Made by a program: the position numbers and the translations under genes
Notes under the pieces: model-generated
The model's input: only the letters and a program-made list of their open reading frames with translations
Databases searched by the model: none
What the model was told of the DNA's origin: nothing
Source: Chloroflexota bacterium
GTDB taxonomy: Bacteria > Chloroflexota > UBA11872 > VXOZ01
Assembly (NCBI GenBank): GCA_012270555.1
Contig: JAAXIC010000013.1
Coordinates: 17,572-81,571 of the forward strand
DNA length: 64,000 nt
Direction of reading: 5' to 3'
Shown: positions 1 through 9,719 of the stretch, piece after piece
Layout: every line of letters starts with the position of its first letter
How positions within the stretch are numbered: position 1 is the first letter of the stretch

Positions 1-3000
1 TTCCATGCCTACCATGCCGGCATCACAGAACCGTGGGAAGGCCCGGCGGCGCTGGCGTTCACCGATGGCCGCATTGCCGCCGCCTGCTTGGACCGCATTG
101 GTTTGCGCCCGGCCCGTTACAAAGTAACGCGGTCTGGAATGGTAATCGTTGCTTCGGAAGCAAGCGCCAAAGTCGTTCCCGATGCCGATGTCATTGAAAA
201 AGGTCGGATAGGTCCCGGCGAAATGGTGGCTGTCGATACGGAGAACAAGTGCCTTTTGACCAACAAAGACATCAAGGAGCGGCTGGCCAAGCAAGCTCCT
301 TACCGCGCCTGGCTCAGGGAAAATCGTGTCCGCGCTCAGGTTAGCGTACCGAAACCGGAGGACAGTCTTGACTTTGACCAAGCTAGTCTGGGCACGTTGC
401 ACCGCGTTTTCGGCTACAGCAACGAAGAGTTGCGCGTCGTGCTCGATCCTATGGGCAAAGAAGGCAAGGATGCCGTATGGTCCATGGGCAACGACATTCC
501 CTTGGCGGCGCTTTCATCCCAGCCGCGTTCGTTCTTCAACTACTTCAAACAGCGTTTTGCGCAGGTAACGAATCCGCCCATAGACTCGCTGCGCGAGTCA
601 CTCGTCATGTCGCTACGAAGCTACCTTGGCAGTCGGGGGAACCTGCTCACGGAAACGCCTGAACACGCCCACCTCTTGGAGTTCGATAGTCCGTTGCTGG
701 ACCACGCTCAGTTCAGAAACCTCGTCCATCAGATAGACCATGCCTTCTCGTCGGTAACTCTTTCGACACTCTATCCGGTCGCTGCAGGGCGCGCGGGCAT
801 GGAAGAGGCCTTGCAGAGACTCTGCTCGCAAGCGGAGCAGAGCATCGATGAGGGGCGAACGGTCCTGATCTTGAGCGACTTGAACGTAGACCCCACCCAT
901 GCGCCCATGCCGATTCTGCTTGCCGCGTCTGCCGTGCACCAGCACCTTGCGCGCGCGCGCAAGCGCATGCAGGCGAGCATCGTCGTCGAGAGCGGCGAAG
1001 TGTGGGACATTCACCACTTTGCCTGTCTCCTCGGACATGGCGTGGGTTTCGTGTACCCCTATCTTGCGCTTGAGACAATTCGCCATCTCGCGGAGACCGA
1101 CCGGAGGCAAACGGTAGATGTGCTTACGGCGTGGCAGAATTATCGCTTGGCGGTGGACGACGGCCTCCTGAAAATCATGTCGAAGATGGGCATCTGCACG
1201 CTGAGCGGCTACCGCGGCGCGCAGATTTTCGAAATCGTCGGCCTGAATAGCCGCGTATCGAGCTATTACTTCACCGGAACGCCCTCCCGCATCGAGGGTC
1301 TCGGCTTGAGGGAAATCGCGGCGGAAGTCGCTAACCGCCACGCCGAAGCCTTTGCGGAGCGAAAGAACGGCAGACTGCCGGACTACGGCCTCTACCGGTT
1401 CCGGCGCAATGGCGAATATCACGCATATAGTCCCGCCTCTGTGAAGACGCTGCAAAAGGCGGCGGTCACAGGGGACATGGAGGACTATCGGCGCTACACC
1501 GAGATGATATACGATCGACCGCCCACGTGTCTGCGCGACCTGCTCGACTTTGTGCCGCGCACCCCGGTTCCGCTTGAAGAAGTAGAGTCGGTCGAGTCTA
1601 TTCGGCGTCGCTTCACGACCCAAGCCATGTCGCTGGGGGCGCTTTCACCAGAAGCTCACAAGGCTATCGCCATTGCCCTGAACCGTATTGGCGGCAGGAG
1701 CAACACCGGCGAAGGGGGAGAAGACCCCGAGTGGTACAAGCCGCTGCCCAATGGCGATTCCGCCAATTGCGCCGTAAAGCAAGTCGCCAGCGCCCGCTTT
1801 GGCGTGACCACGGAATACCTCGTGCGGGCGCGCGAACTCGAAATCAAGATGGCGCAAGGTTCCAAACCGGGAGAGGGTGGGCAACTGCCCGCTTTCAAAG
1901 TTTCTCCTTTCATTGCCAGAATTCGGCACGCCATTCCCGGCATTCCGCTCATCTCGCCTCCACCTCATCACGATATTTACTCTATCGAAGACATTGCTCA
2001 GCTCATCTATGATTTGAAGCAGGTCAATCCGCAGGCGCACGTGGGGGTAAAGCTGGTCTCAGAGGCCGGCGTCGGCACCGTGGCGGTCGGCGTCGCCAAG
2101 GCCTATGCGGACTACGTGCTCATTTCCGGTCAGGATGGCGGCACGGGTGCCTCGCCGCTGAGTTCTATCAAGAACAGCGGATTGCCCTGGGAACTGGGTC
2201 TGGCTGAGACGCAGCAAACGCTTATGCGTAACAACCTGCGTTCGCGTATCAAAGTGCGTGTTGACGGCGGCTTCAAGACCGGCCGCGACGTGATCGTCGG
2301 GGCCATGCTCGGCGGTGAAGAGTTTGGCTTCGCTACCGGCAGCCTGGTGGCGATTGGCTGCGACATGGCGCGCCAGTGCCACCTGAACACGTGCCCCACC
2401 GGCGTCGCTACCCAACGGGAGGACTTGCGCAAGAAGTTTACCGGCACGCCGGAAATGCTTGTCAATTACCTCACACTGGTCGCCGCTGAGGTTCGCGAAA
2501 TCCTGGCAAGTCTGGGCTTTTGTACGTTGGAAGAAATCATCGGGCGCACTGATCTTTTGCGCCAGCGCGTACTGGCCGAAAACGCTAAAGTCAATACTAT
2601 CGATCTTCTTCCCCTCCTGGCTGAAGTCGATCCCAGCGGGGCGCTGCCGCGCGTCTCCCAGCAGGAGTGGAACAATCCGCCAGGATCCACGCTCGATGAT
2701 GTCATCCTCCTGGATGCTGCCGCTGGCATTGCGGGAACAGAACAGGTAAGCCTGACGTACGACGTGCAAAACTACATGCGCAGCATCGGCGCCCGCGTGG
2801 CCGGAGCCATTGCCGACAAGCACACTGATGCCGGCCTGAGCAAAGATTCCGTGGCGCTGACGTTCAATGGCAGCGCCGGCCAGTCCTTTGGCGCTTTCTC
2901 TGTGCCCGGCATGACATTGACCCTGCACGGCGAGGCCCAGGACTATGTGGCAAAGTGCATGACCGGCGGCGAGATTGCCATTATTCCTGCATCGGATGCT

Positions 3001-3510
3001 CTCCTACCTTTTGACAAAAACGTCCTCATCGGCAATACCTGCCTCTACGGCGCGACCGGTGGGTCCCTTTTCGTAGCGGGACAGGCTGGAGAACGCTTTG
3101 CGGTACGCAACAGCGGCGCGGAAGCGGTGGTTGAAGGGGCAGGCGACCATTGTTGCGAATATATGACTCGCGGCATCGTAGTCGTTCTCGGCGAAGTAGG
3201 GTATAACTTCGGCGCGGGCATGGCGGCCGGCATTGCCTACGTGCTTGACGAGCATAACACCTTTTCCCGGCGCTACAATCCGGAGATGGTGGATATCGAG
3301 CCGTTGACCGACGGGGAAGATATCAACACGCTGCGCCATCTGCTGGAGCGGCATGTTGCGGTTACGGGAAGCCCGCGCGGGAAAGCCATCCTGGACGACT
3401 TTGGCCGCTACCTTCCGAAGTTCTGGAAGGTCTTCCCCAAGCCCCTCCGCGCATTAATGGAACAAGAAGCCGACATAGAGTCCCAGATCGAGGCCGGCGC
3501 GGCGCGCTGA
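1..3510 (+). CDS. gltB: glutamate synthase large subunit (GOGAT), 5'-truncated by window edge
   Basis: Makes two glutamates from glutamine and 2-oxoglutarate in the cytoplasm. The reading frame is open from base 1, and the first residues (ITEPWEGPAALAFTDG) match the interior of the N-terminal amidotransferase domain. The first ~350 of the usual ~1,500 residues therefore lie outside the window, and the TTG at 88 is not a start. In order, the end of the amidotransferase domain, the central domain, the FMN synthase barrel (GEGGEDP near 1711-1731) and the C-terminal GXGXG beta-helix domain are visible. Cysteines for the 3Fe-4S cluster occur in the IGCDMARQCHLNTCPTG segment (about 2355-2400). No gltD follows on this strand. 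Family assignment is secure. Confidence 0.97.
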   Translation, partial: FHAYHAGITEPWEGPAALAFTDGRIAAACLDRIGLRPARYKVTRSGMVIVASEASAKVVPDADVIEKGRIGPGEMVAVDTENKCLLTNKDIKERLAKQAPYRAWLRENRVRAQVSVPKPEDSLDFDQASLGTLHRVFGYSNEELRVVLDPMGKEGKDAVWSMGNDIPLAALSSQPRSFFNYFKQRFAQVTNPPIDSLRESLVMSLRSYLGSRGNLLTETPEHAHLLEFDSPLLDHAQFRNLVHQIDHAFSSVTLSTLYPVAAGRAGMEEALQRLCSQAEQSIDEGRTVLILSDLNVDPTHAPMPILLAASAVHQHLARARKRMQASIVVESGEVWDIHHFACLLGHGVGFVYPYLALETIRHLAETDRRQTVDVLTAWQNYRLAVDDGLLKIMSKMGICTLSGYRGAQIFEIVGLNSRVSSYYFTGTPSRIEGLGLREIAAEVANRHAEAFAERKNGRLPDYGLYRFRRNGEYHAYSPASVKTLQKAAVTGDMEDYRRYTEMIYDRPPTCLRDLLDFVPRTPVPLEEVESVESIRRRFTTQAMSLGALSPEAHKAIAIALNRIGGRSNTGEGGEDPEWYKPLPNGDSANCAVKQVASARFGVTTEYLVRARELEIKMAQGSKPGEGGQLPAFKVSPFIARIRHAIPGIPLISPPPHHDIYSIEDIAQLIYDLKQVNPQAHVGVKLVSEAGVGTVAVGVAKAYADYVLISGQDGGTGASPLSSIKNSGLPWELGLAETQQTLMRNNLRSRIKVRVDGGFKTGRDVIVGAMLGGEEFGFATGSLVAIGCDMARQCHLNTCPTGVATQREDLRKKFTGTPEMLVNYLTLVAAEVREILASLGFCTLEEIIGRTDLLRQRVLAENAKVNTIDLLPLLAEVDPSGALPRVSQQEWNNPPGSTLDDVILLDAAAGIAGTEQVSLTYDVQNYMRSIGARVAGAIADKHTDAGLSKDSVALTFNGSAGQSFGAFSVPGMTLTLHGEAQDYVAKCMTGGEIAIIPASDALLPFDKNVLIGNTCLYGATGGSLFVAGQAGERFAVRNSGAEAVVEGAGDHCCEYMTRGIVVVLGEVGYNFGAGMAAGIAYVLDEHNTFSRRYNPEMVDIEPLTDGEDINTLRHLLERHVAVTGSPRGKAILDDFGRYLPKFWKVFPKPLRALMEQEADIESQIEAGAAR

Positions 3511-3562
3511 CGGCAACGACCTGAGGGTGGTGTTTTCCACATGCGATGTGGACCGCGTTTGC

Positions 3563-3612
3563 GTATACCCATGACCTGCGCCGCAGGCCATGCGTACACC
3601 CTCTTCCTCTTT
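3563..3612 (+). terminator. possible terminator hairpin downstream of gltB
   Basis: An imperfect inverted repeat (3563-3580 with 3582-3599, 15 of 18 positions pairing, centred on CCTGCG/CGCAGG) is followed by the pyrimidine-rich tract CTCTTCCTCTTTA. It lies 50 bases after the gltB stop. There is no clean run of T, so this is a weak call. The rest of 3511-3700 shows nothing else. Confidence 0.3.
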
Positions 3613-3700
3613 ATCCTGTAACGCCAACAGGACCCACCGGCGGCCGCTGTGAGCACTTGCTGGCTTGCACACTACGTGTTACCGGCGCACATGCCCTTTC

Positions 3701-3731
3701 TTGAGCAAGTCAAACGGTTCTGTGCTACAAT
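3701..3731 (+). promoter_or_regulatory. candidate extended -10 promoter for the acetyltransferase gene
   Basis: TACAAT at 3726-3731 is preceded by TG and one base (TGCTACAAT), the extended -10 form. A weak -35 (TTGAGC, 3701-3706) sits 19 bases upstream. The start codon of the next gene is 90 bases downstream. Confidence 0.4.
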
Positions 3732-3820
3732 ACGAGCGGTTGTGCACGTTTGTGAGCAGACGCAAAGAGGCCACGCTACCCAGTCCGACACTAACGATGG
3801 AAACGTGAGGCTGTGCCCGT

Positions 3821-5017
3821 ATGGAAGGAATCGAGTACCGTGAGATGCAGCCAGACGACGTTTTCAGTGCGTTAGCCCTTCGCAACGAGGTATTTTCGGA
3901 CGCGCTCGTATCGCAAGAGGACTGGGAAAGAGACGAAATGCTGGCATCCATCGCCGTCCTCGAAGGCGAGGTGGTGGGTGCAATCCCCCTGGTACTGCGC
4001 GAAACGGTGATCGCTCCCGGCGTGACGATTACGGCGGCGTTTGAAAACTCCGTAGGCACACGGGAAGAACTCCGCAGCCAGGGCATTGGCCGGGGCATGA
4101 TCGCCCAGGCCCGCGAATTCCTGCCAGGCCGCGCCGACGCGCTCTTCGTCTACCGCGGCAACGAACGCAGTGACGGCTACCGCTTCTACGCAACCACCGA
4201 TCACTACGACCTGCTCTATTCACGCCACTATAGCTACGGCTCACCGGAGACCAGTTACCTGCCACCCGGGGTCACCTTGGCGGGTAAGGAGTCCATCTTC
4301 CTCAACACGGAACGCCTCGAAGCTATCTTCAATAGCACCTACGGGCGTTTTGGCGGTTATCCGCAACGCCGCGGGGACTATTGGCAACGCGCACTGGATT
4401 CCTCGATCTATGCGGAGTTTCCCACCGACTTCTCTTTCGTTCACATCATCCAGAGCGATGAGCTTCTTGGCTATGCAATTTGCGGCATGCGCACCACGCG
4501 GCACAATGGCATGGCCGACGTGCTGGAAATGGCAACGCTGGGCGCGGACCTGAGCATTGCACAGCGCATTCTCACCGGTGTGGCGTCTGTCGCCGGCGAA
4601 CGTAAGCTCGGCGTAAACATTCAAATATCCGACGAAGACCCCTTCCGCCCCCTCTTCCAAGCGAACGGCTTCCTGTCGGAGCCGCGCGGTACGATCATCA
4701 TGGGGCAAGTCATCGACGTGCCGAGCTTCTTCGAGAAACACTGGCACGAGCGCTTCGGCCTCTACAACACCGCCCTCGAAGTCACCACCCCCAAGGACGA
4801 CTACGTGCTCATCGACCCCGAGACGCGTCAGAGTACCCTGACGCTGGAGATGAAGGAAGAGATGCTGCACCGCTGGCTGCTTGGCCGGCTTGACCTCCGG
4901 GCGCGCCTCACCGAAGGCAGCATAACGGCGTACGGCGCGAATTCAGCAGTTATCGAACAGGTCTGCGACGCGATTCCTTTCTCGCCTTGGGCATACCACT
5001 TTATTGACTGGATATAG
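3821..5017 (+). CDS. Eis-like GNAT-family N-acetyltransferase
   Basis: This is a 398-residue protein of the length and layout of the Eis family: an N-terminal GNAT domain, a second GNAT-like half, and a C-terminal sterol-carrier-like portion. The acetyl-CoA loop is visible as VGTREELRSQGIGRGMI near residues 75-92, matching the R/Q-x-x-G-x-G/A signature. Eis proteins acetylate amines such as aminoglycosides or protein lysines. The substrate here cannot be read from sequence. The ATG at 3821 was chosen because the frame opens cleanly there. No neighbour suggests a function. Confidence 0.8.
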   Translation: MEGIEYREMQPDDVFSALALRNEVFSDALVSQEDWERDEMLASIAVLEGEVVGAIPLVLRETVIAPGVTITAAFENSVGTREELRSQGIGRGMIAQAREFLPGRADALFVYRGNERSDGYRFYATTDHYDLLYSRHYSYGSPETSYLPPGVTLAGKESIFLNTERLEAIFNSTYGRFGGYPQRRGDYWQRALDSSIYAEFPTDFSFVHIIQSDELLGYAICGMRTTRHNGMADVLEMATLGADLSIAQRILTGVASVAGERKLGVNIQISDEDPFRPLFQANGFLSEPRGTIIMGQVIDVPSFFEKHWHERFGLYNTALEVTTPKDDYVLIDPETRQSTLTLEMKEEMLHRWLLGRLDLRARLTEGSITAYGANSAVIEQVCDAIPFSPWAYHFIDWI

Positions 5018-5309
5018 CCCGAGACGACGACATACCTGCGGTTTATGCGGCGCGTATAATCCGTTGCATCAGTTAACCCGAGTTCCACATCTCAGCCCCA
5101 CATACACGCTAATCGATGATTGTTACAATTGTCCCGGGGCAAGTGCGGAAACCGTTTCTGTTGCAGAACGAGGCAGGAATTGTCTGTGGAGTGCGCCCTT
5201 GCCCACACATCCGGCATCGGACTACCATATTCACCCACTCTGCGCCGTGCAAAATCACGCGATGTAATGTGACTAGCGATTCTTCTATAAGAACACCGAG
5301 GCGACAAAA

Positions 5310-6527
5310 ATGAGTTCTAAAGTGAACTGGAGAGAGCATCCCGCCGTCGTCGTTTGGAGCGATGACTGGGGCATGAACGCGTGGGCGCCGACCGAGGAAG
5401 CCTACAACGCCACAAAGCACGAGGAACTCATGCAAACGCGCTGGTCCTCGGGCAGCCTGGAAACGCCCGAAGACCTAGAACGCACGTATCAATTGTTGGA
5501 AGCGCATCGGAGCGGCGACGGCCAGCCGATTGTCTTTGAACCCTACTACATCGTGGGTGGTCCTGACTATGAAGCCATCCGCGCCAACGGCTTTCGCCAT
5601 TACGTTGACTTTGGCCTCGACCAAGGAGTCTCCCAAGGTTGGGAGCGCGGCGACATCGTCACCAAGGCCCGCGAGGGCATCGAGCGCGGCGTCTGGGCGC
5701 CCCAATATCACGGCAGAACGCACCACTTCAGCCACCATCGCTGGCTCAAGCGGCTGCGCGAGGGTGAAGCGCGGGCGCAGCGGATGTTTGCCCACCACAT
5801 GTACGTCTGCGAGACCGTGAAGGAACGTGTGCCGGAGCATGAAGACATGGCGGAACCGGAGCGCAAAGAATGGGTGCGGGGTGCGCTGAGCTACTTCATC
5901 CGCATTTTCGGGTTTCCGCCTACAAGCGTACGCAATTCGGACGAGGCTGAGATTGCCTGGGCGACGCAAGGACTGCAGATTAGGGTAGGAGTCGCCGACC
6001 GTGAGGGAGAGGATCAGACCGGAAAGCACTCACCGCTTTGCGACCTTTGGTACGCCGGCAGCGCCATTAACTTCGAGCCGTTCCAGACGGCGGACCAGGA
6101 AGACATCCTCACCCGCGTTCAGGCAGAGACTGCTGCCGCCTGGGAGGCCAATCGACCGGCCTTCATCAGCAGCCACCGCCGCAACTTCACCGCCTTCACG
6201 GACGACGTGGATAACAACTTCGCGGTATGGGATTCTTATCTCTCGTGGCTTGAAGCGGCGCATCCAACCAACGTCTTCCTCACCATGCCTGAGGTGCGCC
6301 AGCTCTGGGAAAGTGGCGTCTCATCACGCCGCTACGGGAATACGCTCATCTTCCGCAACTGGACAGAGAAACAGCAGACAATCACATGTCCGGCGGGCCC
6401 ATATGAAGCTGTTGAAGACATCACATACGCCGACAATGAATCCGCGCTCTCGGTCTCCAGCGCTGGTGAAAAGCACATCCTGGTAGCGCCTCACGGGAAC
6501 TACTGTCTCACCGTAGGAACACGCTGA
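5310..6527 (+). CDS. polysaccharide-deacetylase-like barrel protein with C-terminal beta domain (function unknown)
   Basis: This 405-residue protein has no signal peptide. It opens with HPAVVVWSDDWGM, an acidic pair of the kind that starts NodB-type deacetylase barrels. A His-rich stretch (PQYHGRTHHFSHH, about residues 130-142) and a later SSHRRNF offer further metal or catalytic residues. The last ~70 residues look like a beta-sandwich (NTLIFRNWTEKQQTITC onward), as found appended to many glycoside-active enzymes. I infer hydrolase or deacetylase activity on a glycan or small molecule. The specific reaction is unknown. The 292 bases upstream hold no gene, only a TGTTACAAT extended -10-like sequence at 5121-5129. 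Confidence 0.6.
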   Translation: MSSKVNWREHPAVVVWSDDWGMNAWAPTEEAYNATKHEELMQTRWSSGSLETPEDLERTYQLLEAHRSGDGQPIVFEPYYIVGGPDYEAIRANGFRHYVDFGLDQGVSQGWERGDIVTKAREGIERGVWAPQYHGRTHHFSHHRWLKRLREGEARAQRMFAHHMYVCETVKERVPEHEDMAEPERKEWVRGALSYFIRIFGFPPTSVRNSDEAEIAWATQGLQIRVGVADREGEDQTGKHSPLCDLWYAGSAINFEPFQTADQEDILTRVQAETAAAWEANRPAFISSHRRNFTAFTDDVDNNFAVWDSYLSWLEAAHPTNVFLTMPEVRQLWESGVSSRRYGNTLIFRNWTEKQQTITCPAGPYEAVEDITYADNESALSVSSAGEKHILVAPHGNYCLTVGTR

Positions 6528-6544
6528 ACCCACCTCATTGGCCA

Positions 6545-6553
6545 TGCTATACT
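6545..6553 (+). promoter_or_regulatory. candidate extended -10 element for the PaREP1-like gene
   Basis: TGCTATACT (extended -10, 5 of 6 matches to TATAAT) ends 34 bases before the ATG at 6588. No convincing -35 is seen, which is normal for extended -10 promoters. Confidence 0.4.
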
Positions 6554-6587
6554 GCAATCAGCGCACGAGAGCGAAAGAGGAAGTGAG

Positions 6588-6983
6588 ATGGCGTCACCAA
6601 ACGGTAGACAGGAGCGGGTAGAGAGGCACGCCGCCACCAGCCTGCGCTTCATCAACCAGTCCCAAGCAGAGCTTGCAAAGGGGGACACGCTTCAGGCTTC
6701 GGAGAAAGCGTGGGGCGCGGCCGCACATGCGGTGAAAGCCGCCGCAGAGGGCCGGGGATGGAACCACGGCACGCACAGGCTGCTCTTCGACACCGCTGCC
6801 CGCATCGCGGACGAGACAGGAGACCCCGAATTCTTCGACCTCTTTAAAGTAGCGAGTGCCTTGCATCAGAACTTCTATGAGGGCTGGGAATCGGACTATA
6901 CCGTGCAGAAGAGCATAGAACGCGTAAAAAGGCTCGTGGAGAAGATGGAAGCGCTGCGGCTACAGTCGACCCGGGGCGCGTAG
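6588..6983 (+). CDS. PaREP1 / HEPN-like small helical protein
   Basis: This 131-residue, almost entirely helical protein has the order of motifs seen in PaREP1-family proteins. These are an N-terminal helix (ATSLRFINQSQAELAKGD), the core QASEKAWGAAAHAVKAAAEGRG, then HRLLFDTAARI and LHQNFYEGW near residue 100. PaREP1 proteins resemble the HEPN superfamily, whose members are often RNases or nucleotidyltransferase partners. No partner is next to it and no R-x4-6-H RNase motif is evident. The SD-like GAGGAAG lies 6 bases before the ATG. It is a monocistronic unit with its own promoter candidate. Confidence 0.75.
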   Translation: MASPNGRQERVERHAATSLRFINQSQAELAKGDTLQASEKAWGAAAHAVKAAAEGRGWNHGTHRLLFDTAARIADETGDPEFFDLFKVASALHQNFYEGWESDYTVQKSIERVKRLVEKMEALRLQSTRGA

Positions 6984-7381
6984 ATTACTACCAATTGCGG
7001 TGGGACGATCCTTTGTAAATTACCGCTTTACCGGCGTTCCTATTCCGCGATCGTGTCTGACCATGGCCTCAACGCCAGCCGAGACTCATTCCCCTATTGC
7101 AGATTCAGTACCAAGCCACCCCGAACCTGTTTGCGCCAGTGGAGATAGCCTGCGTCCTCTATGGCGCAGGCTTGCCTTTGGACTTATTTCTCAGCAACTG
7201 TCTGCCGCCTTGATGCTGCTTCGTCCACAAAGCTAACGTTTGATTGTCGAAACGTGCGTGCGACGCGTGGTAGTATCCCTATATCCGCCTGCGCTGCGGC
7301 ATAGCCAGCGGTTTCCGGTTTAAGTGACCGCTTCGGGTCGCCGCATGAAACGCTACGGCAATCTTAGAAGGGACGTGATCA
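6984..7381. other. 398-base intergenic region with one hairpin
   Basis: No supported gene. The only structure seen is an 8-bp inverted repeat (AGCCTGCG at 7147-7154 with CGCAGGCT at 7165-7172, loop 10). It has no T-tract, so it is not a convincing terminator. Confidence 0.5.
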
Positions 7382-8683
7382 GTGCGAGACATCACCCGCT
7401 CCGAACAGCTCTGGACACGCGCCAGAAAACATCTTGCCGCCGGAGTGAGTAGCAATATCCGCTTGCAGGAGCGCCCGGCGCCCCTCTACTTCAGTCACGG
7501 CAAAGGTTCCCGCCTGTTTGACGTAGACGGCAATGAGTACATCGACTACGTGGCTGCCTACGGACCGCTTATCTTGGGCCACAGCCACCCTGAACTTGTG
7601 GAAGCCGTGCAGAGACAAGTGGCCTTAGGGCAGACGTATGGCGGCCAGCACGAAATCGAGGTAGAGGTAGCCGAGAAGATATGTGCGCTGGTGCCGGCTA
7701 TGGACGTCGTGCGTTTCTGCGGTAGCGGCTCTGAGGCCAACCACGCGCTCTTTCGACTGGCACGGGCCTACACCGGACGCACGAAGATCGTACGTTTTGA
7801 AGGCCACTACCATGGCTGGCTGGACGACCAGATCATCAGCGACCACCCGCACTCGGAGGAAGAAGCGGGAGCGCTGCCGTTTCCGCAGCCGGTGCTCGGC
7901 AGCAAAGGGCAACTTCCCCACGCGGCCGGCGAGACCCTGGTGCTCCCTTGGAACGATCTGGACGCCTTTTCACGTCTCATGGAGCGTGAGGGACAGAACG
8001 TGGCTGCCGTGATCACAGAGCCCATCATGTGCAACGGCGGCTTCATCCTGCCGAAACCGGGATTCTTGGAAGGCCTGCGTGACATTTGCACGCGTGAGAG
8101 TTCTCTGCTTATCTTCGACGAGGTCATCACGGGCTTTCGCGCCGATCTGCACGGCGCGCAGGGTCTGCTTGGCGTAACCCCGGACTTGGTGACACTGGGT
8201 AAGGCGGTCGCGAATGGCTTTCCGCTGAGCGTCTTTGGCGGACGCCGCGACACCATGGACCTCGTGGGCAGCGGCGTCATGCACGGCGGCACGTACAACG
8301 GCAATCCCATCACGCTAGCGGCCGCCAATGCCACCCTCGACGTGCTTTCTCGTGACAATGGCGCGGTGTATGAGCAGATACGAGCCGTTGGCCGCAGCCT
8401 CATGGCTGGCATCCGTCAAGCTGCGCAGGCTGCGGGGCAATCCGTCCTCGTGCAGGGCATCGGTCCGGTCTTATTCGCCTGGTTCACAGATTTGTCGGAA
8501 ATTACCACCTTCCGCGACAACTGGGCCTGCGATGAGGACAAGTATGCGGTGTTCCAAGGCAAGCTGATTAACCGCGGGGTGCGCACCATTCCCTCGGGCC
8601 GCTGGTACGTATCGGCAGCGCACACCGAGGAAGATGTGCGCCAAACGGTAGACGCCGTGGGGCAAGCACTCAAGGAGATGTAG
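7382..8683 (+). CDS. class III aminotransferase, glutamate-1-semialdehyde aminomutase-like
   Basis: This is a 433-residue PLP enzyme of HemL-like length. Visible landmarks are RFCGSGSEANHALFRLARAYTG (PLP phosphate region), FEGHYHGW, LIFDEVITGFR (the Asp that contacts the pyridine N) and LGKAVANGFPLSVFGG, with the Schiff-base Lys in LGKA. HemL converts glutamate-1-semialdehyde to 5-aminolevulinate, but many HemL-like paralogues act on other amino sugars or amino acids. No tetrapyrrole genes are nearby and an SDR follows, so a catabolic or secondary role is as likely as hemL. The start is GTG at 7382. Confidence 0.85.
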   Translation: MRDITRSEQLWTRARKHLAAGVSSNIRLQERPAPLYFSHGKGSRLFDVDGNEYIDYVAAYGPLILGHSHPELVEAVQRQVALGQTYGGQHEIEVEVAEKICALVPAMDVVRFCGSGSEANHALFRLARAYTGRTKIVRFEGHYHGWLDDQIISDHPHSEEEAGALPFPQPVLGSKGQLPHAAGETLVLPWNDLDAFSRLMEREGQNVAAVITEPIMCNGGFILPKPGFLEGLRDICTRESSLLIFDEVITGFRADLHGAQGLLGVTPDLVTLGKAVANGFPLSVFGGRRDTMDLVGSGVMHGGTYNGNPITLAAANATLDVLSRDNGAVYEQIRAVGRSLMAGIRQAAQAAGQSVLVQGIGPVLFAWFTDLSEITTFRDNWACDEDKYAVFQGKLINRGVRTIPSGRWYVSAAHTEEDVRQTVDAVGQALKEM

Positions 8684-8866
8684 CCAAAGGAAGCCGGTAG
8701 CAATCCACGCGGTTGAGGGGTTCATACTACCGAGATATTTCTTCGAAAGAGAGCCGCTGGGGCTTGCCCGCTGAATCTCATCAGCTTGAGTTAATTCAAC
8801 AGCCCATAGTGATGCAGAGAACTACAGTAGCGTTATATAAAGAACTGCAAGCAAGGAGATCGTCCA

Positions 8867-9628
8867 ATGCCCAATCTGCTTGTTGGAAAGAGTGCAATCG
8901 TAACCGGCGCCGCCAGTGGCATAGGGCGCGCCATTGCCCTGGCCTTCCTACGAGAAGGCGCGAGTGTTCTCGGCGTCGATCTCAACCTGGACGGCCTGCG
9001 GGAGACGGCAGACCGCGCCATGGTGCATGGCTCCCCATTCCTAACGCAGCGCTGCGACGTTACCCAGCGCGCCGACGTTGAAGCTACCGTGGAGCGGGCC
9101 GTAGCGGAATTTGGCAAGCTCGACATTATGGCCGCCATCGCCGGCATTGCCCTGGAGCACGACTTTGTGGATATCAAGGACGACGATTGGCACCGGGTTG
9201 CTGCCGTAAACATGCACGGCGTCTATATCTGCGATCAGGTGGCCGCCCGCCAAATGGTCGAACAAGGCCATGGCGGCCGCATCATCAACATGTCTTCCGT
9301 GAACGGCCTGATGGGTGAGGAAGAGTTGGCTGCCTACAATACGTCAAAAGGCGCCGTTACGCTACTCACGAAGAGTGCTGCCATTGACCTGGCAAAGCAT
9401 GAGATTACCGTCAATTGCCTTGCCCCGGGCTACATTCGCACCCCGCTCACGGACGAAAGCATCGCCGATGAGGCGTGGATCAACGAATACCTAAAGCGCG
9501 TACCTTTCCGCCGCGTGGGTGAACCGGAAGAGGTTGCCGACTGTGCGGTCTTTCTGGCGAGCGACCTCAGCCGCTACGTAACCGGCCACGCGCTTGTGGT
9601 TGACGGCGGGCAAATAGCCGTAATCTAG
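8867..9628 (+). CDS. SDR-family NAD(P)-dependent oxidoreductase
   Basis: This is a 253-residue classical short-chain dehydrogenase. The cofactor motif TGAASGIG lies near residues 13-20, the active-site Ser in NMSSVNG, and the catalytic YNTSK near residue 160, followed by the usual NCLAPGYIRTPL. The C-terminal VVDGG motif is present. The Asp in VLGVDLN after strand beta-2 favours NAD(H) over NADP(H). A GGAG Shine-Dalgarno sequence precedes the ATG at 8867. The substrate is unknown, probably a sugar, polyol or hydroxy acid. It is followed by a terminator. Confidence 0.92.
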   Translation: MPNLLVGKSAIVTGAASGIGRAIALAFLREGASVLGVDLNLDGLRETADRAMVHGSPFLTQRCDVTQRADVEATVERAVAEFGKLDIMAAIAGIALEHDFVDIKDDDWHRVAAVNMHGVYICDQVAARQMVEQGHGGRIINMSSVNGLMGEEELAAYNTSKGAVTLLTKSAAIDLAKHEITVNCLAPGYIRTPLTDESIADEAWINEYLKRVPFRRVGEPEEVADCAVFLASDLSRYVTGHALVVDGGQIAVI

Positions 9629-9645
9629 GAATCCCAAAGCATCGG

Positions 9646-9684
9646 ACGCGGGTCTTTTGTCAAAAGGGCAAGGGCCCGCGTTTT
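9646..9684 (+). terminator. rho-independent terminator after the SDR gene
   Basis: Arms ACGCGGG (9646-9652) and CCCGCGT (9675-9681) are followed directly by TTTT. The loop carries its own small repeat (CTTTT/AAAAG). It stands between convergent genes, and only the plus strand has the T-tract. Confidence 0.6.
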
Positions 9685-9719
9685 GCATTCCCACACGTCG
9701 CAGGCGCTGCAGGGCTTCC

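Noticed and set aside
613..1623. Long leftward frame of 336 codons opposite gltB
   Set aside because: Antisense shadow of a highly conserved enzyme; composition rich in Arg/Ala with no domain logic.
3821..5017. Aminoglycoside-resistance eis gene
   Set aside because: Only fold and length agree; no sequence evidence for aminoglycoside specificity.
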